17,187 nt of DNA from Chloroflexota bacterium (GCA_021796375.1 JAJYJF010000006.1:1-17187); one strand, 5' to 3'. Numbered from the stretch's first letter, positions 7,562 through 14,675 are shown. Program-made: numbers and translations. Notes: generated by a model from the sequence alone, not told the origin.

Positions 7562-10075
7562 ATGCAAATCCAAGCTTTAACGGACGCCTGGCAGTTTCGC
7601 CAGGACGGCACACAAGCATGGCTGCAAGCGGTCGTCCCGGGGGGCGTCCACACTGATTTACTGGCGGCCGGCCGGATCCCCGACCCATTTGTGGGGGATT
7701 GTGAAAAAGAGGTCCAGTGGGTGGCGGAGAACAGCTGGGAATACCGGGTGCATTTCGCCTGCTTGCCCGAGCTGATGGAGGAAGAAAAGATCTTCCTCGT
7801 TTGCGACGGGCTGGATACCCTGGCGACCGTGCGCTTAAATGGCGAGGTGCTGGGGCAGACCGAAAACATGTTCCGCCAGTACCGCTGGGATGTGAAATCG
7901 GCGCTCCGTCCCCAGGCGCCCGGAGGCGAGCCTTTCCCCAACGAACTGCTCATCCAGTTTGCCTCCCCGGTTCGCTATATCCGCGAGAAGCAGGCCGGCC
8001 GCCCGCTGCTGGGCGTCGCGCAAGCCATCCCTGGCGGCCCCTATCTCCGCAAAGCGCCCTACCAGTTCGGCTGGGATTGGGGACCGCAGCTGCCAACCAT
8101 CGGGATCTGGAAAGATCTTCGCCTGGAGGGATATCATACTGCCCGCCTGGGGGAAATCGTCCTGCGCCAGGATCATTCCTCCGGGCAGGTAGCGGTCGAG
8201 GCACAGCTGGCCGTCGAGCGCTGGACGGACACCCCCTTGGCGGTGGCCCTGCGGATCACCGGGCCGGACGGCCAGGGTTGGCAAATCGACAGCGCGATCC
8301 CGGCAGGGGGTAAGGTGCTGCTGCGGCAGCCAATCCCCCACCCGCGGCTCTGGTGGCCGAACGGATATGGGCAGCAGCCGCTCTACCAGGTGGAGATCGC
8401 GCTTTCCACAGCCGGAACCGCGGACGCCGGAACGCTGGACCGGCGTACGTTCCAGGTCGGCCTGCGGACCGTCGAACTGCGCCATGCGGAGGATGCCTGG
8501 GGGCGTTCCTTTGAATTCGTGGTCAACGGCGTGCCGGTATTCGCCAAAGGCTCAGATTGGATCCCGGCCGATTCCTTCCCCACCCGCATCACCAGCGAGC
8601 AGCTGGAGGGGCTGATTCGCTCGGCGGTGGACACCCACCAGAACATGCTGCGGGTGTGGGGCGGCGGCATTTACGAGGAAGAGCGTTTTTACGACCTGTG
8701 CGACCGGTACGGCATCCTGGTCTGGCAGGATTTTATCTTTTCTTGCAGCATCTATCCATTGAACGATCCAGAATTCCTGATGAACGTGCAGGAGGAGGTC
8801 GTCCAGAACATCCGCCGCTTGCGCCACCGTGCCAGCCTGGCTCTCTGGTGCGGCAACAACGAGATGGAAGAGGGTTGGGATGGCTGGCCGGGCTGGGACG
8901 CGGCCGATCTGGGGGACCTGAAGGCCGCGTACGACCGCTTTTTTCACCGTACGCTGCCTGAGTGGTGCCGGGCCGAAGATCCGGATCATTCCTACTGGCC
9001 AAGCTCACCTTCCTCCAATATTCCCTTTGAGAATCCCAATGGCCAGCGGCAGGGCGACACGCATTATTGGGACGTCTGGCATGGGCGCAAGCCGTTTACC
9101 GCGTATCGCAGCCAATACCCGCGCTTCATGAGCGAATTTGGCTTCCAGGCCCTGCCGCCGATGGCGACCATCCGCACCTATGCCCAGCCGGCAGACCTGA
9201 ACCTGACCTCCTACATCATGGAGCAGCATCAGAAGAACGCCAGCGGCAACGGCCTGATCATCGCCCAGATGGCCGATCAGTTTCAGATGCCGAAAGATTT
9301 TGCCTCGCTGGTCTACCTCAGCCTGGTGCTCCAGGCTGAGGGGATTCGCTACGGGGTGGAACACTGGCGGCGCCATCGGGATCGGGTCGCCGGCACGCTT
9401 TACTGGCAGCTCAACGACTGCTGGCCGGTGGCTTCCTGGTCCAGCGTGGACTATTTTGGGCGATGGAAAGCGCTGCATTACGCCGCCCGCCGTTTTTACG
9501 CTCCGGTCCTGCTCTCCATCCTGGACGAACCCACCCGCCAGGGCCTTTATATAACCAATGACCAGCAAGACGTGTGGAACGGGACCCTGCGCTGGTCGCT
9601 GGAGACCCTGGAAGGCCTGCCAGTGGCCTCCGGGCAGGAAGCCGTCGCCGCGGCTCCGCAGGCGACAACCTTCGTCCGCAGCCTGGATTTCACCGCCGAG
9701 CTCAGCACGAGGAACCGGCGGGAGCTGGTCTTCGTCGCCGAGCTGTGCCAGGACGACCGGCGCCTGGCGCTTCAGACGGCAGCATTTGTCCCCACAAAAC
9801 ACCTTGCCCTGAGCGAGCCGGCCGTCCAGGTGGAAGTGCGCGAAGAAAATTCACAGCTGATGCTCTCGCTGGCTTCCGGGTCGCTGGCGCGGCAGGTGGA
9901 ATTATCGCTGGACGGGGCAGACGTGATCTTCTCGGATAACTATTTTGATTTACCCGCCGGCCGCAGGGTGATCATCACCTGCCCGCTGCCCGCCGGGTGG
10001 TCTTTTGCCCGGGCAAAAGGCGCCCTCCGGCTCCGGTCCATCTATGATTCTTATGCGCATGCTGGCGAGGGATGA
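7562..10075 (+). CDS. Beta-mannosidase, glycoside hydrolase family 2
   Basis: 837 residues, the usual size for GH2 beta-mannosidases. It releases beta-linked mannose from the non-reducing end of manno-oligosaccharides by a retaining mechanism. Domain order: N-terminal jelly-roll with the diagnostic VPGGVHTDLLAAGRIPDPF and QWVAENSWEYR (about 25-62), Ig-like domain (about 195-300), catalytic barrel with RVWGGGIYEEERF (from 364) and WQDF (388-391), and a C-terminal beta domain. E434 in GNNEMEEG is the predicted acid/base and E525 in SEFGFQ the nucleophile. The 91-residue spacing is close to that of Cellulomonas fimi Man2A (Glu429/Glu519). There is no signal peptide, so it acts in the cytoplasm on imported sugars. 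AAGAGGG (7547-7553) lies 8 nt before ATG 7562. The 201 nt after the ATPase gene contain no convincing terminator, so it may belong to the transporter operon. Confidence 0.95.
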   Translation: MQIQALTDAWQFRQDGTQAWLQAVVPGGVHTDLLAAGRIPDPFVGDCEKEVQWVAENSWEYRVHFACLPELMEEEKIFLVCDGLDTLATVRLNGEVLGQTENMFRQYRWDVKSALRPQAPGGEPFPNELLIQFASPVRYIREKQAGRPLLGVAQAIPGGPYLRKAPYQFGWDWGPQLPTIGIWKDLRLEGYHTARLGEIVLRQDHSSGQVAVEAQLAVERWTDTPLAVALRITGPDGQGWQIDSAIPAGGKVLLRQPIPHPRLWWPNGYGQQPLYQVEIALSTAGTADAGTLDRRTFQVGLRTVELRHAEDAWGRSFEFVVNGVPVFAKGSDWIPADSFPTRITSEQLEGLIRSAVDTHQNMLRVWGGGIYEEERFYDLCDRYGILVWQDFIFSCSIYPLNDPEFLMNVQEEVVQNIRRLRHRASLALWCGNNEMEEGWDGWPGWDAADLGDLKAAYDRFFHRTLPEWCRAEDPDHSYWPSSPSSNIPFENPNGQRQGDTHYWDVWHGRKPFTAYRSQYPRFMSEFGFQALPPMATIRTYAQPADLNLTSYIMEQHQKNASGNGLIIAQMADQFQMPKDFASLVYLSLVLQAEGIRYGVEHWRRHRDRVAGTLYWQLNDCWPVASWSSVDYFGRWKALHYAARRFYAPVLLSILDEPTRQGLYITNDQQDVWNGTLRWSLETLEGLPVASGQEAVAAAPQATTFVRSLDFTAELSTRNRRELVFVAELCQDDRRLALQTAAFVPTKHLALSEPAVQVEVREENSQLMLSLASGSLARQVELSLDGADVIFSDNYFDLPAGRRVIITCPLPAGWSFARAKGALRLRSIYDSYAHAGEG

Positions 10076-10370
10076 GCTAACCGGCCGGATTATCTGGTAA
10101 AACAGTGCAAGTGTGCCCGGCGCGCCTGCGGCTGACCTTGGTTGTGGCGAAGTTCTAGTTGTGGAGGGTGGCCAGCGGCACGAGCGCCATCTGACCAGGA
10201 CAATGCCACCTGGTCGATCAAAGTGATCGCGGGGACTTGAGCCTGTTTCAGATTGGGCTGCGTTTGCGGGAGCAACCCCTGGTCAGCCGCTTTTCTGTCA
10301 ACATCCTCTCGTTTTGCGGCCGACGCTGCAAGATTTCAGGTGGCCAGGAAAACAACAAGATTGTAAACGG
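10076..10370. other. Intergenic stretch with two small hairpins, no recognised gene
   Basis: No reading frame here resembles a known protein. Two adjacent inverted repeats are visible: GACCAGG (10193-10199) with CCTGGTC (10209-10215), and CGATCA (10215-10220) with TGATCG (10224-10229). They share base 10215 and so could not both form fully. The stretch could be 3' untranslated RNA of the mannosidase transcript or a decayed remnant of unknown origin. Confidence 0.5.
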
Positions 10371-10405
10371 ATGCCCGATCCTCAAACTAGGATCGGACAT
10401 TTTTT
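10371..10405 (+). terminator. Rho-independent-type terminator after the beta-mannosidase
   Basis: CCGATCCT (10375-10382) and AGGATCGG (10389-10396) form a perfect 8-bp stem with a 6-nt loop. An outer ATG/CAT pairing is possible across one mismatch, and six T (10400-10405) follow on the + strand. It ends the rightward transcript before the convergent dehydrogenase gene whose stop is at 10424. Read on the - strand, no immediate T-run follows, so action in that direction would be weaker. Confidence 0.8.
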
Positions 10406-10423
10406 GGAGCGGATGCGGGACCT

Positions 10424-11404
10424 TTATTTCCAATCACTCCGCGCAGCAGTGGAAACGTAGTCTTTGCAGAGTTCCTCTGGAACCGTTTTAATCAATTCGT
10501 CCACAGTCCAGGGCTGACCATCTTTCTTGATTGCGCTCGTTTGCACGGGTTCTGAGAAAAGGGCAACCCGCCCATTCGCAGTAACATCGAACACTGCCCC
10601 ACTGATGCGGGCCGCTTCTCCGGTAGCAAGATATGCGATGAACGGAGCCAAATCCTCCGCGGGTCCATGCGCCTCTTCCACTTCTTTCAGCTTTCCTTCA
10701 TCAATCTGCACTCCGGCGCTGACCAGTTTCTTGACCATTGCGGTGTATTCGACAAAATGACCCGGGGAAGCGGCCTGAGGACAGATCGCATTCACCGTGA
10801 TCCCCATGGGGAAGACTTCTTTCGCGACGGCTTTGGTCAGGCCCACCAGCCCCGCATTTGCCGCGCTGTAAGCCGCAAGCCCGGCAAACCCGAGCCACGC
10901 AAGAGAAGCCACATTGATCACGCGTCCAGATTTCTGCTGGATCATGCCAGGGAGCGCATGGCGCATCGTGTTGTAAGCCCCTTTGAGCTTGGGCACCGTC
11001 TGATAATCCCAGTCTGCTTCGGATGTGGCGATCAACGCGCCCGATCCCAGACCTGCGGCGTTGTTGACCAGGATGTCAATCCTTCCAAATGTATCGATGG
11101 CCGTTTGAATCAACTTTCCGGCTGTTTCGAAATCAGCCACGTTCCCGTAGAAAGGAACTGCCTCGCCACCCTCCCGGATGATTTGGCTCGCCGTGCTCTC
11201 CGCATCGCCTTTGAGCGCAAACAGCTTCTCCCGCTCGGCTGCGGTCAACCGGTTGTAATCTTGTGGGCCTGCGGATGAGGAAGGCTTGCGGTTGTTGGTC
11301 ACCACCTTGGCGCCTTCACGTGCCAGGAAGATGGCAATCCCCCTCCCAACCCCTTGTCCTGACCCTGTTACCACTGCGACTTTGCCTTCAAGTTTCTTTG
11401 TCAT
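10424..11404 (-). CDS. Short-chain dehydrogenase/reductase with Asn in place of the catalytic Lys
   Basis: 326 residues from the ATG complementary to 11402-11404, just before the Rossmann fold (KLEGKVAVVTGSGQGVGRG). GAGG (complement of 11413-11416) lies 8 nt upstream. The frame stays open for 39 codons further, but those residues are unlike SDR N-termini. Nucleotide-binding TGSGQGVG (13-20) and NNAAG (114-118) are normal, as is Ser167 in NVASLAW. The active-site motif reads Y179-S-A-A-N183, so the Lys of YxxxK is Asn (codon AAT, complement of 10856-10858). There is an extra segment after beta-2 (about 40-75) and a C-terminal tail (about 275-326), which recall the longer hydroxyacyl-CoA-dehydrogenase-like SDRs. 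Substrate is unknown. It is divergent from a TetR regulator, its likely controller. Confidence 0.88.
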   Translation of the reverse strand: MTKKLEGKVAVVTGSGQGVGRGIAIFLAREGAKVVTNNRKPSSSAGPQDYNRLTAAEREKLFALKGDAESTASQIIREGGEAVPFYGNVADFETAGKLIQTAIDTFGRIDILVNNAAGLGSGALIATSEADWDYQTVPKLKGAYNTMRHALPGMIQQKSGRVINVASLAWLGFAGLAAYSAANAGLVGLTKAVAKEVFPMGITVNAICPQAASPGHFVEYTAMVKKLVSAGVQIDEGKLKEVEEAHGPAEDLAPFIAYLATGEAARISGAVFDVTANGRVALFSEPVQTSAIKKDGQPWTVDELIKTVPEELCKDYVSTAARSDWK

Positions 11405-11426
11405 GGGTGTGACCTCGCTCTCCTTT

Positions 11427-11495
11427 GGTGACAGCACCTGCCTGAACTTGTCAGGATGGGAATACAAAATTCCCGGAACACCCTGTTGCAGGGTG
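11427..11495 (-). promoter_or_regulatory. Tandem-hairpin 5' leader of the dehydrogenase mRNA
   Basis: Four perfect inverted repeats follow one another with only 2-4 nt between them: CACCCTG/CAGGGTG (11479-11495, 3-nt loop), GGGAAT/ATTCCC (11458-11474, 5-nt loop), CCTGA/TCAGG (11441-11455, 5-nt loop) and GGTG/CACC (11427-11438, 4-nt loop). They lie downstream of both predicted - strand promoters and end just before the purine-rich AAAGGAG and GAGG segments ahead of the start codon. The structure may affect mRNA stability or translation. It matches no riboswitch class I recognise. Confidence 0.45.
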
Positions 11496-11540
11496 CCAAC
11501 CCAATCCTGGATGGATCCCACAGCCTATTCAATTAGTGGT

Positions 11541-11569
11541 TCTATAAATGAGGAACTGTTTCGCGTCAA
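11541..11569 (-). promoter_or_regulatory. Sigma70-type promoter (proximal) for the dehydrogenase
   Basis: On the - strand, TTGACG (complement of 11564-11569) and TATAGA (complement of 11541-11546) are separated by exactly 17 nt. Transcription would start near 11534 and give a leader of about 130 nt that contains the tandem hairpins. Confidence 0.65.
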
Positions 11570-11597
11570 TTTCAGCCCGGCATTCCCGGATAATTCA

Positions 11598-11625
11598 ATT
11601 ATAGTTACCCGCGGGGTGAATTCAA
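11598..11625 (-). promoter_or_regulatory. Sigma70-type promoter (distal) for the dehydrogenase
   Basis: On the - strand, TTGAAT (complement of 11620-11625) is followed after 16 nt by a perfect TATAAT (complement of 11598-11603). The -35 overlaps the palindrome TGAATTCA, and TAATTCAATTA spans the -10 and start, so repression by a dimeric regulator is plausible. Confidence 0.6.
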
Positions 11626-11665
11626 GAACAGTTTTTGTGTTTGTGTATGGATAATCATCGGGGGA

Positions 11666-11673
11666 TATATAAT
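11666..11673 (+). promoter_or_regulatory. Possible -10 box for the TetR gene
   Basis: TATATAAT contains a perfect TATAAT (11668-11673), 110 nt upstream of the TetR start. No good -35 is found at 16-18 nt; the closest, TTGTGT (11641-11646), is 21 nt away. This is a weak call based on the -10 alone. Confidence 0.25.
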
Positions 11674-11782
11674 CAATTCACGGCTGGTGATCGGAAATAA
11701 TCCTCAGGCCAGCTGACCCGGAAAAACTTCAGCATCCCCCCTCTATCGTTTTTAGCGTTGTACAAATCCTGGAGATCGATGG

Positions 11783-12337
11783 ATGAACAGGCAAGACAAT
11801 CAACGCACGCGGCGAACTCGATCAAAAATCAGAGAGGCTTTGCTGGAAATAATGCGGGAAAAAAGCATCTACCGAATCTCCGTGCAAGAGATTTGTAGAA
11901 ACGCAAATATCCACCGGACGACATTCTACGCTCATTACGATGATATTTTCGATCTGATGAGCAGCATCGAGATCGATATGGAGGAAGGGGTTACCAGGTT
12001 ATTCTTGGAACCTGAAAGCGGGACGTACAGGCCGCTTTCCGATCAATCTCTGGAACGATTGATCGAATATGTCAGAGAGAACGCGAATTTCTATCGGGTT
12101 TATTTAAATGATTTTGATCGTATCCGGGTTTTTGATCGTAGAATTGCGGATGTGTGGAAGCTGGAAATCGAGCCCGTCCTTCGTAAAGGGAGAAATGCTT
12201 CAGAAAGCGAATTGGGTTATCAATTTGCCTATTTCAACTCAGGCCTGCACGGGGTCATCCGAAAATGGCTGAACACAAATTGCCAGGAATCGCCCGCGGA
12301 GTTGATCAAAGCAATTAAGGGTTTCGTGCGCCTTTAA
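11783..12337 (+). CDS. TetR/AcrR-family transcriptional regulator
   Basis: 184 residues. ATG 11783 is preceded by GGAG (11771-11774) at 8 nt. The N-terminal DNA-binding domain is clear: RRTRSKIREALLEIMREKS, then the helix-turn-helix VQEICRNANIHRTTFYAHYDD (about residues 34-54). The C-terminal ligand/dimer domain with YFNSGLHGVIRKWL near residue 150 resembles the TetR_C_8/DhaS-like group, often found beside small metabolic operons. The gene is divergent from the dehydrogenase and 242 nt upstream of the glycyl radical enzyme operon on the same strand, so it could control either or both. Its base composition is noticeably A+T-richer than the genes to its right. The inducer is unknown. Confidence 0.9.
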   Translation: MNRQDNQRTRRTRSKIREALLEIMREKSIYRISVQEICRNANIHRTTFYAHYDDIFDLMSSIEIDMEEGVTRLFLEPESGTYRPLSDQSLERLIEYVRENANFYRVYLNDFDRIRVFDRRIADVWKLEIEPVLRKGRNASESELGYQFAYFNSGLHGVIRKWLNTNCQESPAELIKAIKGFVRL

Positions 12338-12389
12338 AAGGCTCCTGGCTTTTTCCCCTTCAAACCGCACCTGTCTGCGCGCAAGCGCA

Positions 12390-12404
12390 ACGTGCCAGGC
12401 ACGT
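12390..12404. repeat. Short palindrome between TetR and GRE genes
   Basis: ACGTGCC and GGCACGT flank a single A, giving 7-bp arms. It could be a protein-binding site or a copy of a dispersed repeat. It is too tight to fold as a strong RNA hairpin and no T-run follows. Confidence 0.5.
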
Positions 12405-12470
12405 GAGAACCAGCCTCCATGAGTTTAGCTGTTTTGCAGCACCCGCCCCCACAATTACCCGGATTATCGA

Positions 12471-12500
12471 CCCCCTCCACTTCCCGATCCCCCACCCCCC
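12471..12500 (-). other. Potential G-quadruplex motif upstream of the GRE promoter
   Basis: The + strand carries C-runs of 5, 3, 5 and 6 separated by 7, 3 and 1 nt. The - strand therefore satisfies the standard four-G-run, loop 1-7 pattern. It lies about 30 bp upstream of the probable -10 box of the GRE operon, on the template strand for that operon. Confidence 0.55.
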
Positions 12501-12528
12501 GAAAACTGCCTGCGCGCGCGAGTAATGA

Positions 12529-12545
12529 TAGAATCAAGCTTGATT
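12529..12545 (+). promoter_or_regulatory. Probable -10 box overlapped by a 14-bp operator-like palindrome
   Basis: AATCAAGCTTGATT (12532-12545) is a perfect 14-bp palindrome. It overlaps TAGAAT (12529-12534), a 5/6 match to TATAAT, and ends 34 nt before ATG 12580. A dimeric repressor bound here would block RNA polymerase. The -35 is poor (CTGCCT at 12506-12511), so an activator or another sigma factor may be involved. The neighbouring TetR protein is one candidate binder; this is inference. Confidence 0.55.
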
Positions 12546-12579
12546 TTCTAAACACCGCGATCATCAAAGGACCCTGGGG

Positions 12580-14670
12580 ATGGACGAGCGCTTGCAGAGA
12601 CTGAAAGAGCGGGTGCGCGAAGGCTATTACCGGCAGTCCCGCCAGACGACCGGAATCGACCTCCTGGCGGAGTGCGAGCGGGAGCAGCTCACCTGGATGC
12701 AGCGCTCCGCGCGCCTCACCCGCCGCCAGTGTGAGGCGGAGCGGGTCGTGATCGAGCCCGACGAGCGGATCGTCTTCACGCGCACGCTCCTCGAGGTGCC
12801 GCCCATCTATTCCCCCGAGCAAGAAGCCAGGCTTTTCTCCGGGCGGACGATGCACGAGCTGGGGCCGGTCAACAATATCTGCGCGGATTGGGGCATGGTC
12901 CTGTCGCAGGGGTTGCTCAGGCGCAGGGAAATCGCGCAGGAATCCCGCGCGCGCCACGCCGGCGACCCGGAGGCGGCTGCTTTCCTGGACGGCGCGGTCG
13001 AAACCATCGACGCGGTCCTCGGGCTGGCAGCCCGCTACGCGGCGGCCGCTCGCGAGCTGGGCCGCGCGGATATCGCCGCGCTGCTCGACCAGGTCCCCGC
13101 CGGCCCTGCGCGCACTTTCCATGAGGCGCTGCAGTCTCTGCGCATCTTGCAGGCGGTGGTGTGGCTCTCCGGGAGCTACCACGTCGGGTTGGGGCGGATC
13201 GACCAGTACCTGGAGGGTTACCTGCGGGCAGACCTGGAGGCGGGGCGCCTGAACCTGGCCTCGGCAGAAGACCTGCTGGCCGAGTTTTTTATCTCGCTCA
13301 ACAAAGACAGCGACCTCTACCCGGGCGTCCAGCAGGGCGACAACGGCCAGACGATCACGCTGGGCGGCGTAAAGCCGGACGGCAGCCCGGCGGTCAATGA
13401 GCTGACCCGCATGGCGCTGCGGATTTCGCGCGACCTGGCCATGATCGACCCCAAGGTCAACCTGCGCATCTCGGGCGATACCGGCCTGGATCTCCTCAGC
13501 CTGGGGGCCGAGCTGACCCGCAAAGGCCTCGGCTTTCCCCAATACTCCAACGATGACGTGGTCATCCCGGGGCTCGCGGCGCACGGCTACAACCTGGAAG
13601 ACGCCCGCGATTATGTCGTCGCGGCCTGCTGGGAATTTATCATTCCAGGCAGGGGCATGGAGGTGGTGAACATCGGCGCCGTTTCTTTCCCCGCCGCGGT
13701 CGACGGCGCTCTGCGGGCTGGCCCGGCCGCCGGGGACACCTTCGACGGGATCCTCAGCCGCGTCCGCGAGGGCATTGCTGCCCAGGTGAACCACCTGGCC
13801 GGGGAATACGAGCGCCTGCTGCTGCCGCCCGCCCCTTACTATTCGATCTTGATGGATGGCTGCCTGGAAGAAGGGCGCGATCTCTCCCGCGGCGCCCGGT
13901 ACAACAACTTCGGCGTCCATGGCTCCGGGTCGGCGAATGCCGCGGATGCGCTGGCGGCCGTGAGACAGTTCGTTTTCGAGGAGCGCAGCCTGCCGCTGGC
14001 CGACCTGTTGGAGGCGCTGGACGCAAATTTTGCCGGCTCTGAAGAGCTGCGCTGCCGGCTGGCCGACGCGGGCCCCAAGGTGGGGAACGACGACGAGCGC
14101 GCCGATTCCCTGCTGCGGTGGCTGTTCGCGGCTTTCGCGGATGCCTGCGAGGCCTATGGACGGACCGGAAAGGGGGGCATCCTGCGCCCCGGGACGGGCT
14201 CGGCGATGTATTACATCTGGTTGGCCCAGGGCCACCCCGGGATGCGCGAGCCGGTGGTCGAAGCGACCGCCGAGGGGCGGCGAAAAGGCGAACCGCTGGC
14301 GGCCAACCTGGCCCCTTCCCAGGGCATCCGGGTGCAGGGGCCGATCAGCGTCTTGCAGTCGTTTGCCAAGCTCGACTACCGCCGCATTTGCAACGGCGGC
14401 CCGATCACGCTCGAGCTTTCCGATTCGGTCTTCCGGGATGCGGAGGATATCCGCAAGGTGGCCATGCTGGTGCGGACCTTCGCCCGGTTGGGCTGCCAGC
14501 AGCTCCAGCTGAACGCGCTCAACCTCGAGGCGCTCCTGGATGCCCGCGCGTACCCCGAGCGGCACAAAAACCTGATCGTGCGCGTGTGGGGCTGGAGCGG
14601 CTACTTCTGCGAGCTGTCTCCCGAGTACCAGGACCAGATTATCCGCCGGCATATGTTCCAGCTGGCGTAA
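12580..14670 (+). CDS. Glycyl radical enzyme of unknown reaction (PFL-like superfamily, not PFL)
   Basis: 696 residues, shorter than most GREs (about 750-850). AAAGGA (12566-12571) lies 8 nt before ATG 12580. The PFL-like barrel has the expected GRIDQYLEGY, GQTITLGG and PQYSNDDVVIPGL segments. The thiyl-radical site reads A349-C350-W351-E352: one Cys followed by Glu at +2, as in GRE dehydratases, lyases and decarboxylases, and unlike the Cys-Cys of pyruvate formate-lyase. The C-terminal glycyl domain has GCQQLQLNAL, then RVWGWSGYFCELSPEYQDQI with the radical Gly at 671, 25 residues from the end. Trp on both sides of that Gly departs from the usual R-V-(S/A/C)-G-(Y/F). The activase gene follows after 44 nt. 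Substrate is unassigned; a lyase or dehydratase acting on a small polar molecule fits family knowledge best. Confidence 0.92.
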   Translation: MDERLQRLKERVREGYYRQSRQTTGIDLLAECEREQLTWMQRSARLTRRQCEAERVVIEPDERIVFTRTLLEVPPIYSPEQEARLFSGRTMHELGPVNNICADWGMVLSQGLLRRREIAQESRARHAGDPEAAAFLDGAVETIDAVLGLAARYAAAARELGRADIAALLDQVPAGPARTFHEALQSLRILQAVVWLSGSYHVGLGRIDQYLEGYLRADLEAGRLNLASAEDLLAEFFISLNKDSDLYPGVQQGDNGQTITLGGVKPDGSPAVNELTRMALRISRDLAMIDPKVNLRISGDTGLDLLSLGAELTRKGLGFPQYSNDDVVIPGLAAHGYNLEDARDYVVAACWEFIIPGRGMEVVNIGAVSFPAAVDGALRAGPAAGDTFDGILSRVREGIAAQVNHLAGEYERLLLPPAPYYSILMDGCLEEGRDLSRGARYNNFGVHGSGSANAADALAAVRQFVFEERSLPLADLLEALDANFAGSEELRCRLADAGPKVGNDDERADSLLRWLFAAFADACEAYGRTGKGGILRPGTGSAMYYIWLAQGHPGMREPVVEATAEGRRKGEPLAANLAPSQGIRVQGPISVLQSFAKLDYRRICNGGPITLELSDSVFRDAEDIRKVAMLVRTFARLGCQQLQLNALNLEALLDARAYPERHKNLIVRVWGWSGYFCELSPEYQDQIIRRHMFQLA

Positions 14671-14675
14671 AAGAC

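Larger units (their letters stand above)
11405..11782. other. Divergent regulatory region between the dehydrogenase and TetR genes
   Basis: These 378 nt are A+T-richer than the flanking genes. They carry the two - strand promoters and the hairpin-rich leader listed separately. Short palindromes sit at the promoters: TGAATTCA (11617-11624) on the -35 of the distal promoter and TAATTCAATTA (11591-11601) at its -10 and start region. Matching 7-mers AACTGTT (11554-11560) and AACAGTT (11627-11633) are inverted relative to each other. Any of these could be TetR-family half-sites; none is a clear long operator. Confidence 0.5.

Noticed and set aside
10090..10491. Small open frames in the spacer after beta-mannosidase, considered as a transposase remnant
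   Set aside because: No DDE or other transposase motif, no flanking terminal repeats, and translations on both strands are unrecognisable; one of the frames also crosses the terminator.
12325..12360. Possible terminator after the TetR gene (CCTTTAAAAGG and CTTTTT)
   Set aside because: The only pairings are short and A/T-only or have loops too tight to form; the T-run is not preceded by a stable stem.
12334..14652. 772-codon open frame antisense to the glycyl radical enzyme
   Set aside because: This is a shadow frame in G+C-rich DNA. The + strand encodes all GRE motifs; the antisense translation resembles nothing I know and also runs into the intergenic region.
12580..14670. Annotation as pyruvate formate-lyase (formate C-acetyltransferase)
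   Set aside because: PFL has two adjacent active-site Cys; here there is a single Cys350 followed by Trp and Glu, the pattern of other GRE classes.
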